Positions 46,801 through 58,774 of a stretch of DNA of 64,000 nucleotides are shown in pieces. Each line of letters opens with the position of its first letter. Position 1 is the stretch's first letter. Position numbers and translations under genes: made by a program. Source of the DNA: Sphaeramia orbicularis (Eukaryota > Chordata > Actinopteri > Kurtiformes > Apogonidae); contig NW_021941568.1 of assembly GCF_902148855.1 (NCBI RefSeq), positions 66,840 through 130,839 on the forward strand. Reading direction: 5' to 3'. The notes under the pieces were generated by a model, which saw nothing but the letters and a program-made list of their open reading frames with translations, ran no database searches and was not told the DNA's origin.

Positions 46801-49800
46801 TTGTAGGGGGCACCTTTAGACCTGACACCTTTAGGGTTCTAGGGGGCGCCTCTGGACCTGACACCTTTAGGGTTCTACGGGCACCTCTGGACCTGACACC
46901 TTTAGGGTTCTACGGGGCACCTCTGGACCTGACACCTTTAGGGTTCTAGGGAGCACCTCTGGACCTGACACCTTTAGGGTTCTACGGGGCACCTCTGGAC
47001 CTGACACCTTTAGGGTTCTAGGGAGCACCTCTGGACCTGACACCTTTAGGGTTCTAGGGAGCACCTCTGGACCTGACGCCTTTAGGGTTCTAGGGGGCAC
47101 CTTTGGACCTGACACCTTTAGGGTTCTGGGAGGTGCCACTGGACCTGATGCCTCTGGACCTGACACCTTTAGGGTTCTAGGGGGTCTTACCTTTGAACCT
47201 GGACAGTAGTCCTTTCTCCTGGACCTCCTGGCCCTCCCTCTTCTTCATGCTTCGGTGGAACTCGGACATCATGTTCTTCTGGAAGATCAAGATCTTCACG
47301 TTCTGGACCGACCTGGGCTGCTTCTTCCGGACAAACTCCACCACCGCCTCCACCATGGCGTCCGCCACCACGGAGGGCTTAGCCCCGCCCTGACCTGACA
47401 GACACGAGGATGACAGTGACGGTCATAAGGGAACATGAGTCCAAGTGGGCGGAGCAGATCCATGAACCATGTGACCCATGAAAACTGGGTCACATGTTGA
47501 ATCTACTGACCATTGGTTCTTTCAGTCAAAGCCAAACCAGTACCAAACTCTTTGCAGATGATCCAGTCTTTACAAACATACCAGGCCCTGTTTGAACCTC
47601 CAGTCCAGTCTCACATGGACCAGATATGTTCATTTCAGATGGTTCCAGGGTCTACTGGACCAGTTCAACCTGAGACCCACCTGTTCCCAGAGCAGGAAAG
47701 CACACCGTCCGGAACCGGTTCTCCTCACAGACCTTCAGCACCGCGTAGACCAGCTCTTTGATTCTGGACGGATCATTTTGTCCAACGATGTGGACGATGT
47801 TCCTGCTGGGCAGATGTCCGGCTGACGTCAGGATCAGGGGTCTGGACTGGAACCCCTGAGAATTCACTGCACAGAACAACAAATACTCAAGTGCTCAACA
47901 AGTATTCAAGTACTCAACAAGTATTCAACTAGTACTCAACAAGTACTAAAATACTCAACAAATACTCAACACGTACCCAAATACTATTCAAGTGTGAACA
48001 GGTCCTACCTATCTGCGAACACTCCGACTCCACCGAAGGTCCGGCGCACTCCAGGATGGCCTTGGACACTCCTGAAAAACCACAAACACCAGCAGGTGCA
48101 CGTCAAACACCTGCGCCCAAAGAAGACCGGCCCCACCCACTGCCGCAGGGACCCACCTGACTTCAGTGTGAAGTCCGCATTGGACGAGTTGACGATGACA
48201 TCACTGGCCTCCTTGGTGATGTCACCAGAGGAAACCTTGAGGGTCAGGTGACCCATCTGCATCCGGTAGACGCCAAGAGACGGAGACGACACCTGACTGA
48301 AGGAAGCTGAAACAAAGTGAAGGAAGCTGAAACACATGGACAAAACCTAACCCGGGTTCACCGAACACTTACCTGGGTTCGCCTAACCCTAACCCAGGTT
48401 CACCTAACCCGGGTTCGCCTAACCCTAACCCAGGTTCACCTAACCCGGGTTCGCCTAACCCTAACCCAGGTTCAACTGACACCAGTGTGTCCTCAGATGG
48501 AGGGTTCTTTATCCAGGACAGACTGGGGGCGTGGTCAAAGCGGGGGTGTGGTCAGATGTTTGATCTCTGGTTTCTACAACAGAAGGACCACACAGAGCAG
48601 AGGTGGGTGGAGTTACCTGAGGACGGCTCTGATTGGCCGGCTGCTCGGCTGGGTGTGTCTGCTTCAGGTCGGACGCTCCTCTGACCGCCGTGACCTTTGA
48701 ACTCTCCGCCGTGACCGTTGAACTCTCTGCTGAAACACTGAGCGACAGAAGGAGGAGGAGTTTGAATGACACGTACAGGTCAGTGGGCGTGTTCAGGACA
48801 GGAGCGGACTCAGACTCACGTCCAGCGAGCGTCCGTCCGACGGGTGGACCACCACGTACACCTCCTGCAGGTGGACAGGTCTCCGTCTGCGGCTGAAGTC
48901 CTGGATCTGGCCCAGCAGGACTCTGGAAACCAGGTCTCTGGGGAAGTCCAGGTTTCCGGTCCCGAGGGCGGGGAAGGACAGCGAGGTCATGTGGAGCTGC
49001 TCCGCCTCCTCCAGACAAAAGCTGACCACGGAAGCCAAGACCTGAGGACAGGGGGCGGGGTCATGGTTCTGCTGTACGACGGCGTGTTAGCGCTGCATCG
49101 CAAAAATAAAAACACCAGTCACTCCGAGAATAAAGTCATAGTTTGAAAAAAACTCAAAATTGAACGGAAATAATGTTGGACTTTTAGGTGATTAAAGTAA
49201 TAATATTTTGAAAATAAATTCACAATAATGCGATAATATTCATCATTTATAAATTGTTAGCCTTCAGTCAGTTCAGACATTTATTCCAAATCTGTTTAGT
49301 TCTTACGATGAAACAAACTCGAACGAGTGCGAACTGTCGTCGAAGTCCTGTGACTAATGCTAATGTGTTGACTGTGGGCGAGGCTAATAATCTCAGTATT
49401 TGGTGGGCGGGGCTAAGAGGCTCAGTATTTGGCCTTTAGAACCTCCCAGAATGTTCCAGTTCTCCGTTATCAGACAAGTAGGAACAACTGTATTCTGGAA
49501 ATTACGATATTTTTACACCTGTTTTTAAATTACGACTTTATTCTTGTAATATTCCAACTCTTTGTATCCGACTTTAATCTGATAAAATTACAGTTTTTTC
49601 TCCATATTTTAAGACTTTCTTCTCATAGTGACAGTGGTTTTTTTTTCTTATGTGATTCTGATTTACTGTCGTTCTTCTGTTCAAGCCTCTGGTCCTAAAC
49701 CCTGATTGGACCACAGGGCCTCGCCTGCTGGGCCCGCCCCTCTGGTCCTAAACCCTGATTGTACCAGAGGGCCTCACCTGCTGGGCCCGCCCCCCACCAT

Positions 49801-52800
49801 GGTCCCACGGGGGGCAGATGGTGTGGAAGACTTTGCGGCAGCGGAGGTCGAAGGCGTCGGTCACCACCACATCTCCGTACGACAGCGTGGAGGCGTCGGC
49901 TTCAGAACGGACGGCTGATTGGAGGTGTGGTCCGGCAGCTTGGAGCAGGGCTTTGGAGACCGCCCCCTGATTCAGGTTCAGGGTCTCAGAGATGGTGTTG
50001 ACCACCACGTCCGTCTGAAAACAAAGACAACAAACAATTACTGAGACGATTGGACCGGGACCAGGGCCAGGACTGGTACCATGGCCAGGACCAGGACCAA
50101 GGCCAGGACCGGGACTGGGACCAGGGCCAGGACCAGAGCCAGGACCAGGACCAGGACCTGCTAGACATCTACTGTAAACCCACATGGGCTCCAGGTCTTA
50201 AATGCTCACCGTTTGGTTCTGGATGTCCCCCGTCAGGAGGACGATCTTCAGACCTTCATTGGTCATCTGCTCCCTCCGACCCGCCCTGCAGCCAATCACA
50301 TGACAGGAAGTCACCTTAACATGGACGCCATCAGCCAATAAGAAACGCCCAGATAAATGAGTGGCAGGAGGACGGTCTGGATGGAAACCACCTGGAGGTG
50401 GGAAGTGGTCTCAACAGTCTTAGTGGTCCAGGTAGTCTTACTGGGCTCTAGTTTTCTTAGTTGTCCTACTGGTCTTAGTGGTCCTCATTGTCCTACTGGT
50501 CTTAGTGGTCCTCATTGTTCTACTGGTCTTAGTGGTCTTAGTTGTCCTAGTTGTCCTACTGGTCTTAGTGGTCCTAGTTTTCCAACTGGTCTTAGTGGTC
50601 TTAGTTGTCCTATTAGTCTTAGTGGTCCTAGTTGTCCAACTGGTGTTAGTAGTCTTAGTTGTCCTACTGGTCTTAGTGGTCTTAGTTGTCCTACTGGTTG
50701 TAGTGGTCTTAGTGGTCCAACTGGTCTTAGTGGTCCTAGTTGTCCTACTGGTCTTAGTGGTCCTAGTTGTCCAGCTGGTCTTAATGGTCTGGACTGGTCC
50801 TTCCTCAGATGTTGCTGGAGGTTTTTTCAGTTCGCTGTCGACTCTTTTAAAGGATCTGGTTCAAGTCAGACTAAACCATCTTACCCTTGTCCTCTTCCAG
50901 GTCTGGACCCGCCCCCTCTGGGACTTTGGGCTCTGTTTGGTCCCTGAAATCCTCCTCCTCTTCTTCGTCCTACTTCACCAGACCAGGTCTGGGTCTGATG
51001 TGTACCTCGACCTCGACCCCGTTGTGGTCTTCTGTCAGAACACAACCCAGTGTTAGAACCTGTTCCTGTGCTTCAGCTTCCTGAAACATGATCAGTTCAC
51101 AGCTGATGTTCACTGGACTCACCTTGGGGATTCGGCCCTGGGACCACCCCTCAGAAGCGGGACCATTATCGTCGGCCAGAGGTCACTGAACTTCCTGCTG
51201 ACGGCGGCGGACAGGACCCTGGCGGTGCCATCGTTGTTGTCGACCAGCTGGATCTCAGTCAGCGATCCCGCCGGTCCGTCACAGAACTCCCGGACGGCCT
51301 GAGCGATGGTATTTGCGCAGAGTTCGACGGGAAACCCGAACACGCCGGCGCTGATGGCGGGCAGGGCGATGCTACCGCAGCCCACGCTCTCCGCCTGCTT
51401 CAGACTCTCGGTGACGGCCTGTTTCAGAAGACGCACGGAGGTGCTCTGGTCCGAGCTGTCGAATCGCGGCCCGACGGCGTGGACCACATGTTTACAGGGC
51501 AGGTTGTACGACGGCATCACCATGGCACCTCCAGGCCTCAGGTTTCCGTGTTCGCTGACGTATCGGTTGGAGGCTCTCTGCAGCTCTGGTCCTGCGGCGT
51601 TCAGCAGCGCTAAGGCCACTCCGCCGATGTGCTGCAGCTCCTCGTTGGCTGCATTCACCACGGCGTCAACGGCGAGGTGACAGATGTCGGCTTTGCTGAC
51701 GGAAACCTGCACACCACCGGTAGTCTGAACTCTGCAATAACACAAGGTGTCTCCGTCCCCGTTGCCCCCGTCCTCCTCATCAACATCCTGAAGTTCTGGA
51801 TGAAGAACCACTGCGCAGTTGTGCTCCATCATCACTGCGGACAGGAAGACGCTTCCTTGAGACATGAAGTACTTCTTGGCCCCTGGTTTGTGGACCATTA
51901 GCGTGTCAGTGGACAGAGCTCGGGTCAGGTCGGTCACACAGGACTTGGCTTTGTGGACGCAAAGACGAGCACCGGCAATGACGATCCTGGGCCGCTCTGA
52001 GTCAAACTGAAGGCTCACGTCGTGGTCTTTGGCGATGCCGGAGCAGTTGTTGGACTTTTTCTTCTTGATGAACTGAACCACGGCACAGGACTCGACTTGG
52101 ACTGCCTCCTGGATTTGAGAGAAGTTGTGGATGAACTCCTTCAGACTGCGAGTGGTCTCTTTTACTGGATTCAGGAAACCTGCCACCATGATCTGGTTCG
52201 GTCTCTCTGGGAGGGTGTGTATGAGTATAGTCTTCTTCTTTAAAGAGTTGTAGGAGTCCAGGAGCTTCTGGTTTAAGTCTTTCCAGGTGTGGAGCTTCAG
52301 AACACCCCGATCTTGAACATCCACATTCTGCACACACAAAACTGACTTCATCTTCTTTTCTGCTTGGGTGAGGGTGCTATTGGAAATGCCCAACAGGGAC
52401 AGGCCTTTCTGGTCCACGCTGTAGATGGCGCCGATGCCTTGAGATGTGAAGATATCCTGGGACATCTCCATCGGATCCACCGTCTTCAGAAACTCCAGGA
52501 GAGACGGGGGAATGTTCACAGGTTTCCTCTTCATGGCCACATTCTTCTCTAGGATCCAGGCCTTCATCTGGTACACCTCTGCAGGGAGTCCTGTGATGGT
52601 CAGTTTGTGGTTGGCTTCATTGTAGGACAGCTTCATGTCTGGGGAGATGCCCACCGCTGCCTTCTGGACCCCGTCCTGGTTCAGGATGTAGAACATGGCA
52701 GGAGCCAGGTTCATGATCTCAGATGTGGCATTCGTCTGCCGATCAATGTGGTTCATGGCTTTGAGGACGAGGTTCTCCACCGGCGCTCTGATCCGTTTGA

Positions 52801-54936
52801 TGGTGTCGACCGGACCTGCGATGGTCAGAACTCCTCTGGAAGCATCCAGAACCAGCTCAGCTTCGTCGTTCACCACCGAACAAACATCTTTCTCTGCGAG
52901 TTTCCAGGCAGGTGCTGAGGCTCGACAGTCGAAGGCGCAGTAGTGTCCCATGGTCCGTCTGAAGGCGTTCAGCACCGAGCTGCTCCACGCCTCCACGGTC
53001 TGGACGTCCAGGTCTTTCTGCCTCAGAAAAGTCGGCAGCGGACTGAGCTTGGCCTCCGGACTGGTCAGATCCACCACACAGAAGAATGGACGCATCTGAC
53101 TGTTGATGCTGTCGGACAGGTTCTTCTTGTGGAGGAACTTCCAGACACCGTGGTGGACGTTCTCTGTGACGGACTCGGGCATCTTGAAGGCAGAGCGTTG
53201 TTTACCGTAGAGAGCGCAGCCCAGAGAATCGTAGTACGGGTAAACTTTGACGGCAATGGAACCCATCAGATGATCCTGTTTGACGCAAATACTGTCCACA
53301 ACTGGAGAGAAGATCAGAGACTGTGAGTAGAAACATCAACAAACACCGATCCCGCAGGATGTTCTGTCAACCCAAGACTGAAGAGAAAAGAGCAACACCT
53401 TCAGGGTCCGCGAAGGCCACGACGGCGGCCTGTTCCTCAGGGATCATGGTAATGGAGGTCGGTGAAGTCCAGCTTTTCTCAAAGTACAACTCCAGCAAGT
53501 CTGCGAAGACAACAACCACAGAGACCGTCCTGCAGATCCGTCCTCCTGCGTCGGTTGAAGTTTGTCGGTTTGAGGTTGGTTTCTTACCTTTGACCACAGC
53601 TTCAGGAATCGTCTCCACTCGGACGCTGGTCGCCGCCTCCAGCGGTCGAGCACTCATTCCACGTTTCCACAGTTTGTCGCTGCTCTTACTCACCGACATG
53701 AACTTCTCTCCATCTGAAAAACACATCGGAACCCCGGTCAGGATCAGCTGATTCAGGTTTACTTCAGCCATCTGGTCTGTGATGACATCATGGACCCCTG
53801 GGCGTCCAGGTGCGCTTACCTGTCGGACCCCTGAAGGCCACCACGGCCCGGTTGGTCTCCCAGATCACCTCCAGACTGTATCCGGTCTCGTCCACGCTCG
53901 TCATGGTCTCCACCAACATACACAGCAGGTCAGAGGTCATGTCGCCGGACACATTCTCCAGAACCACACGGGACGGCGGGGGCGGGGCCAGTGGGGGGGG
54001 TGGGGCCACGGGACACTCTGAGGAAACCGACAATTAAAAACTCCTCATTCTTTCTGTTTATTCTGATGTTTTTATTCAAAGTTTGTGATGAGTTTGATTT
54101 TACCTCGGCCTCCATTTTGTGCAGCGGCATCGGTTTCAGGTTTGACCTCTGACCTCTGAGTCTGAAGATCTGAGGAGTAAACAAACAAACAAAAGACCAC
54201 ATGAACCATGAGCTTCAGCACAGACGCAGAAAAAGGACCATGAATGGAAACGGGTTTTACCTGAAACGACGTCACCGGGGGTTCGGATCTGAAGGAACAA
54301 AGGAGGAACATGGGTTTTACAGGAGGACAGTGAACGCCACACGTCCATTTGTTTCAGTTCAAGTGGATGAAGGTGATAAAGGATCAGGTTTCAGATGATG
54401 ATGTCATAAAAGAGTGAAACGGACTGAAACAGACCGGTCTGTTGGACTGTGAAGGGTTGAGGGAACTCTGACTGAATGGGTCCTCTGTTTCTGCAGGTGC
54501 AGGACTAAGACCAGGACCAGGACTAAGACCTGGACTTGGACCAGCACCAAAACCTGGACCTGGACCTGGACCTGGACCAGGACCAGGACTAAGACCTGGA
54601 CTTGGACCAGCACCAAAACCTGGACCTGGACCTGGACCTGGACCTGGACCTGGACCAGGACCAGGACCTGGACCAAGACCTGGACCAGGACTAAGACCTG
54701 GACCTGGACCAAAACCTGGACCAGGACCTGGACCTGGACTAAGACCTGGACCAGGACCAGCACCAAGACCTGGACCTGGACCACTGCCAAGACCCGGACC
54801 GTTCTGGGATGGTGTGTTCAATTTCACCACAGTAACCATGGCAACCAGAGTAAACTCACCAGTTCGAGGGTCAATGTCAGCGTCTGCTGGTCCACGATGA
54901 TCTCATGGTGACCTTTGGCCAGAACCCGATCCAGGA
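37819..54936 (-). CDS. parp14: PARP14-like mono-ADP-ribosyltransferase with three macro domains
   Basis: Twenty-one exons join in frame to 1757 codons plus stop: 54936-54860, 54288-54261, 54169-54104, 54017-53820, 53713-53588, 53500-53399, 53301-51123, 50285-50210, 50014-49778, 49041-48820, 48737-48617, 48306-48157, 48071-48009, 47866-47681, 47394-47191, 46170-46043, 44488-44253, 42497-42223, 39905-39763, 38375-38201, 38102-37819. Human PARP14 has about 1801 residues. Model order: RRM-like segments (VLENVSGDM near residue 90), a KH-like middle in the 2.2-kb exon, macro 1 (about 745-915; [23 protein letters not shown]), macro 2 (about 926-1100; [10 protein letters not shown]), macro 3 (about 1145-1345; [21 protein letters not shown]), WWE (about 1466-1558; [11 protein letters not shown]), catalytic domain ([23 protein letters not shown]), giving the H-Y-L triad of mono-ADP-ribosyltransferases. 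The first exon is missing: the first seen exon opens in mid-codon. PARP14 acts in interferon and antiviral signalling. Many introns are filled by minisatellites. Confidence 0.93.
38636..39147. repeat. 21-bp minisatellite within the LINE
   Basis: About 24 units of cccccctgcactgaaccagc with variants gaactg/gcactg and aacc/accc. It interrupts the LINE reverse transcriptase. Minus-strand open frames of 200 or more codons here are repeat translations ([13 protein letters not shown]). Confidence 0.93.
39268..39475. repeat. 18-bp minisatellite grown from a LINE codon block
   Basis: About 11 units of tggttctcctcctacctc. In the LINE frame each unit encodes WFSSYL, a conserved reverse-transcriptase segment that normally occurs once. 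Confidence 0.9.
39966..40507 (+). repeat. Inverted repeat, left arm, PARP14-like intron
   Basis: About 540 bp that recurs in reverse complement at 41527-42068. Matching includes the ends (ccacagttttagaccagtcc on this side) and the block gtgtggaacacactgtggta. Identity is high by eye with scattered changes. The spacer is about 1 kb of tandem repeats. Confidence 0.85.
40615..40960. repeat. gaagactggaagaagactac repeats
   Basis: Units gactactgaa and gactggaagaa mixed over about 350 bp, in the spacer between the inverted arms. Confidence 0.9.
41045..41430. repeat. 64-bp tandem repeat, C/T-rich
   Basis: About six copies of a unit containing ttctttcagctgttgtcctg and cctcctctatgacctcctct, in the spacer between the inverted arms. 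On the plus strand each copy looks like a polypyrimidine tract followed by CAG, but the host gene is on the other strand. Confidence 0.9.
41527..42068 (-). repeat. Inverted repeat, right arm, PARP14-like intron
   Basis: Reverse complement of 39966-40507. It abuts the 50-bp tandem repeat at 42071-42222. In the pre-mRNA the two arms could fold into a long hairpin. Confidence 0.85.
42071..42222 (-). repeat. 50-bp array built from the WWE exon end and its donor
   Basis: Three further copies follow the exon that ends at 42223. On the minus strand each copy contains TGAGGAAAGACCTGAAAG followed by GTAGGT, identical to the last 18 exon bases and the donor, then about 26 bp of intron. Confidence 0.92.
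42530..42775. repeat. aggctccgcccacagc repeats
   Basis: About five units with gaacgcacatgaaccttctg and gctccgcccacagcaggtct, some with a doubled ctccgcccacag. The array lies just upstream (on the minus strand) of the WWE exon. Confidence 0.88.
42992..44203. repeat. 18-bp gctaacgctgacactggt array
   Basis: About 67 units. Flanked on both sides by a direct repeat containing ggtccactaag and ggcagaac (42966-42991 and 44204-44229). Same unit family as the array at 46195-46745 in the neighbouring intron. Frames on both strands are open because of the 18-bp period. Confidence 0.93.
44715..46042 (-). repeat. 18-bp array of about 73 splice-donor copies
   Basis: Minus-strand unit GACGCTAAGGTTAGTGAT with third-position variants. 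The exon 46170-46043 ends GACGCTAAG and is followed by GTTAGT, so the array is that junction repeated. Each unit carries AAG/GTTAGT and encodes DAKVSD-type hexapeptides in the exon's own frame; the frame stays open from the exon through the array. Confidence 0.95.
46195..46745. repeat. gctaatgctgacactggc array, second block
   Basis: About 30 units, more diverged than those at 42992-44203 but with the same core (actgataccaa and gctaacactgac forms). Located in the intron between exons 47394-47191 and 46170-46043. Confidence 0.88.
46746..47190 (-). repeat. 36-bp array grown from an exon end, donors decayed
   Basis: About 12 units with tgacacctttagggttctag. On the minus strand each unit includes CAGGTCCAGAGGTGCCCCCT, which aligns with the real exon end and donor CAGGTTCAAAG/GTAAGACCC at 47191/47190. 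In the array copies GTAAG has become GTGCC or similar. Confidence 0.85.
48350..48482. repeat. Short cctaaccctaacccaggttc repeats
   Basis: About four units in a PARP14-like intron; similar telomere-like ccctaa text arises by chance within the unit. Confidence 0.8.
49689..49795 (-). repeat. 53-bp duplication across a PARP14-like splice donor
   Basis: Two tandem copies start ctggtcctaaaccctgattg. The copy at 49741-49795 holds the real exon end CCCAGCAG and GTGAGG (49778/49777). The other holds the same exon end followed by GCGAGG, a GC-type donor form. Confidence 0.85.
50045..50160. repeat. ggaccagggccaggac minisatellite
   Basis: Short irregular units of 6-12 bp, beginning about 50 nt after the donor of exon 50285-50210. 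Confidence 0.85.
50405..50800. repeat. gtcttagtggtcctagttgt minisatellite
   Basis: Units of 12-30 bp built from ctactggtcttagtggtc. Length steps are mostly multiples of three, so frames stay open on the plus strand. No exon features. Confidence 0.9.
54495..54800. repeat. ggacctggaccaggac minisatellite
   Basis: Six-bp based units between the first two exons seen of the PARP14-like gene. Minus-strand open frames (GPGPGLGAG or QVQVLVLVQ) are repeat translations. Confidence 0.92.
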
Positions 54937-54959
54937 CTGAAACAGAACCAGGTACAGGG

Positions 54960-57528
54960 CACTACTGGGGTTACTACGAACTGGGTACAGGGTACTACTG
55001 GTATTACTGGTACTCTTGGTACTACTGGTACTACTGGTACTCCTTGTACTACTGGTACTCCTGGTACTCCTGGTACTCCTTGTACTACTGGCACTCCTTG
55101 TACTACTGGTACTACTGGTACTCCTGGTACTAATGGTACTACTAGTACTCCTGGTACTCCTTGTACTACTGGTACTCCTTGTGCTACTGGTACTCCTGGT
55201 ACTACTGGTACTCCTTGTACTACTGGTACTCCTGGTACTCCTGGTACTACTGGTACTCCTGGTACTACTGGTACTACTGGTACTCCTGGTAATACTGGTA
55301 CTCCTGGTACTCCTGGTACTACTGGTACTCCTTGTACTACTGGTATTCCTGGTACTACTGGTACTACTGGTAATACTGGTACTCCTGGTACTGCTGGTAC
55401 TCTTGGTACTACTGGTACTCCTTGTACTACTGGTATTCCTGGTACTCCTGGTACTACTGGTTCTCCTGGTACTCCTGGTACTACTGGTACTCCTGGTACT
55501 ACTGGTACTCCTTGTACTACTGGTATTCCTGGTACTCCTGGTACTACTGGTACTCCTGGTATTCCTGGTACTCCTGGTACTACTGGTACGACTGATACTC
55601 CTTGTACTACTGGTACTACTGGTACTCCTGGTACTATTGGTACTACTGGTATTCCTGGTACTCCTTGTACTACTGGTACCACTGGTACTCCTGGTAATAC
55701 TGGTACTCCTGGTACTACTGGTACTCCTTGTACTACTGGTATTCCTGGTACTCCTGGTACTACTGGTACTCCTGGTACTCCTTGTACTACTGGTATTCCT
55801 GGTACTCCTGGTACTACTGGTACTCCTGCTACTACTGGTACTCCTGGTAATACTGGTACTCCTGGTACTACTGGTACTCGTGGTAATACTGGTACTCCTG
55901 GTAATACTGGTACTCCTGGTAATACTGGTACTCCTGGTACTACTGGTACTCGTGGTAATACTGGTACTCCTGGTACGACTGGTACTCCTGGTACTCCTGG
56001 TAATACTGGTACTCCTGGTACTACTGGTACTCGTGGTAATACTGGTACTCCTGGTAATACTGGTACTCCTGGTAATACTGGTACTCGTGGTACTCCTGGT
56101 ACTCCTGGTACTACTGGTACTCGTGGTAATACTGGTACTCCTGGTAATACTGGTACTCCTGGCACTCCTGGTAATACTGGTACTCCTGGTACTACTGGTA
56201 CTCCTGGTACTACTGGTACTCGTGGTAATACTGGTACTCCTGGTAATACTGGTAATACTGGTACTCGTGGTAATACTGGTACTCCTGGTACTACTGGTAT
56301 TCCTGGTACTCCTGGTACTACTGGTTCTCCTGGTACTCCTGGTACTACTGGTACTCCTGGTACTACTGGTACTCCTTGTACTACTGGTATTCCTGGTACT
56401 CCTGGTACTACTGGTACTCCTGGTATTCCTGGTACTACTGGTACTACTGGTACGACTGATACTCCTTGTACTACTGGTACTACTGGTACTCCTGGTACTA
56501 TTGGTACTACTGGTATTCCTGGTACTACTGGTACTCCTTGTACTACTGGTACCACTGGTACTCCTGGTAATACTGGTACTCCTGGTACTACTGGTACTCC
56601 TTGTACTACTGGTATTCCTGGTACTCCTGGTACTACTGGTACTCCTGGTACTCCTTGTACTACTGGTATTCCTGGTACTCCTGGTACTACTGGTACTCCT
56701 GGTAATACTGGTACTCCTGGTACTACTGGTACTCGTGGTAATACTGGTACTCCTGATAATACTGGTACTCCTGGTAATACTGGTACTCCTGGTACTACTG
56801 GTACTCGTGGTAATACTGGTACTCCTGGTACGACTGGTACTCCTGGTACTCCTGGTACTCCTGGTAATACTGGTACTCCTGGTACTACTGGTACTCGTGG
56901 TAATACTGGTACTCCTGGTAATACTGGTACTCCTGGTAATACTGGTACTACTGGTACTCGTGGTACTCCTGGTACTCCTGGTACTACTGGTACTCGTGGT
57001 AATACTGGTACTCCTGGTAATACTGGTACTCCTGGCACTCCTGGTAATACTGGTACTCCTGGTACGACTGGTACTCCTGGTACTCCTGGTACTCCTGGTA
57101 ATACTGGTACTCCTGGTACTACTGGTACTCGTGGTAATACTGGTACTCCTGGTAATACTGGTACTCCTGGTAATACTGGTACTCCTGGTACTACTGGTAC
57201 TCGTGGTACTCCTGGTACTCCTGGTACTACTGGTACTCGTGGTAATACTGGTACTCCTGGTAATACTGGTACTCCTGGCACTCCTGGTAATACTGGTACT
57301 CCTGGTACTACTGGTACTCCTGGTACTACTGGTACTCGTGGTAATACTGGTACTCCTGGTAATACTGGTAATACTGGTACTCGTGGTAATACTGGTACTC
57401 CTGGTAATACTGGTACTCGTGGTAATACTGGTACTCCTGGTAATACTGGTAATACTGGTACTCCTGGTAATACTGGTACTCCTGGTAATACTGGTACTCG
57501 TGGTAATACTGGTACTCCTGGTACTCTC
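54960..57528. repeat. 2.57-kb array of 9-bp ggtactcct-type units
   Basis: Hundreds of bases of ggtactcct, ggtactact, ggtaatact and ggtactcgt units with a visible higher-order order: a block of about 1 kb recurs (compare 55270-56270 with 56290-57320). Open frames of about 790 and 840 codons on the two strands result from the 9-bp period. It lies in the first intron of the PARP14-like gene, upstream of its first visible exon. Confidence 0.95.
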
Positions 57529-57559
57529 TCTCTCTATTTGAAGCAGTCGTCACTTCTAT

Positions 57560-58770
57560 TGGTGACGTCATGAGTTTAAATGAGGTCAAACGTTGTGTTC
57601 AGGGTCGTTTTCTTTCTTCACACATTCTTCCACTTTTCTTCAACAGTTTCGTGTTCAGTTCATAATTATTTTTACTCAGTTCTACTTCTTTTTTTGTGTG
57701 TGTTTCAACCAGTTTATTTTAAATGTGTCATTCAAAGTACATACATCTATCTAACTGGGTCGGTCATTTTCGTGGTCACTGGTCGGACAGATTTCTTCAG
57801 GTGGTCAGTTCTGTTTTCCACATGAAGGTGAGCAGTAGCTCTTCAGTCTCAGTAATAAGTTTGTCGTCCACATACAGAGAAAAACATGGATGTGTTAACA
57901 TCCCATAATAGCCACTGGTTCAGCTTGGTTTTAGTTCTTTGGATAATAGAACCGAGGTTCCATGCAGTTCTTTTTTGTTGATCCTTGGTAACTGTGATAC
58001 TCAGGTAAATCCAACCAAGTGAACATTTGGAACACTTCTGGACGTTCAGGCTGAAGCTGAAGGCCTCACAGCTCTGATCGCTATGGAAACTTGGTTTTCA
58101 TCCCTAAGAGTGTTGTGTCGTCCACCAGTTGAGAAATAGTACGCTCGACCTAAAGTGTTGATCTCGTTTATCTCACTTGGTCTAATACGGTGGAGCCGGT
58201 GGAACTACTACTGTTACTGTATGGACTTTTATAGCCCATAAAAATCCTCCAAAACTGAATTTATTATGGGATTGAAAAATGAGGGGATGTTCAACGGTGT
58301 GTTCAGCTTTGTAGAAGTCTACAAACAGCATAAGCCCCCCCCCCAGCATAATATCATCTATAATATCTAATACAAGTCCAGTATGATTTGCTACATGTCT
58401 TTTCTTCATTAAACCTGAGTGTGTTTCTTCAGTCATAGTCCAACACAGATCTGAATCTTCTGGCCGATAAGAGGGCGAATATTTTAGAATCGTTCAGATC
58501 AGGCAGCAGTTATCTAACAGTAGTTTGTCCTTGTTTGATTTAGGATTTAAAACAGTAATCCGTTGGGTCAGAGTAGTGGGAAGGCTTTCATTACTGATAC
58601 ATTCTGTAAAGACTGTGTAAAAAAGTTCAGTCATAAAAGACGTACAGCGCTCACATGACCCTGGAGACCAGCTGTTTCAGCTCATCTAGAACCTGCTGGA
58701 TTTCTGCAGGAGACAGAGCTCCGTTCTGGTTTTATCTGTAGTTTAGAATTATTTTTACTCAGTTCTGTTT
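57560..58770 (-). mobile_element. Degenerate LINE reverse-transcriptase fragment
   Basis: The minus-strand frame at 58436-58182 includes HTGLVLDIIDD, LMLFVDFYKAEHTVEHPL and NKFSFGGFLWAIK, the typical L1/Tx1-like reverse transcriptase segment (DFYKAFDTVEH in intact members). Flanking parts are old and broken; limits are approximate. The motif cataattatttttactcagt occurs at both 57660 and 58745. Confidence 0.6.
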
Positions 58771-58774
58771 TTTT

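Noticed and set aside
48509-49018. Alternative frame across a PARP14-like linker ([15 protein letters not shown])
   Set aside because: The exon read from the acceptor at 48738 instead gives CFSREFNG, which matches the PARP14 linker after macro 2 and keeps phase with both neighbours.
54903-57541. Open frames of 792 and 841 codons on opposite strands
   Set aside because: Both follow from a 9-bp repeat without stop codons. Collagen-like or poly-Leu/Val peptides on both strands at once are a mark of repeats, not genes.
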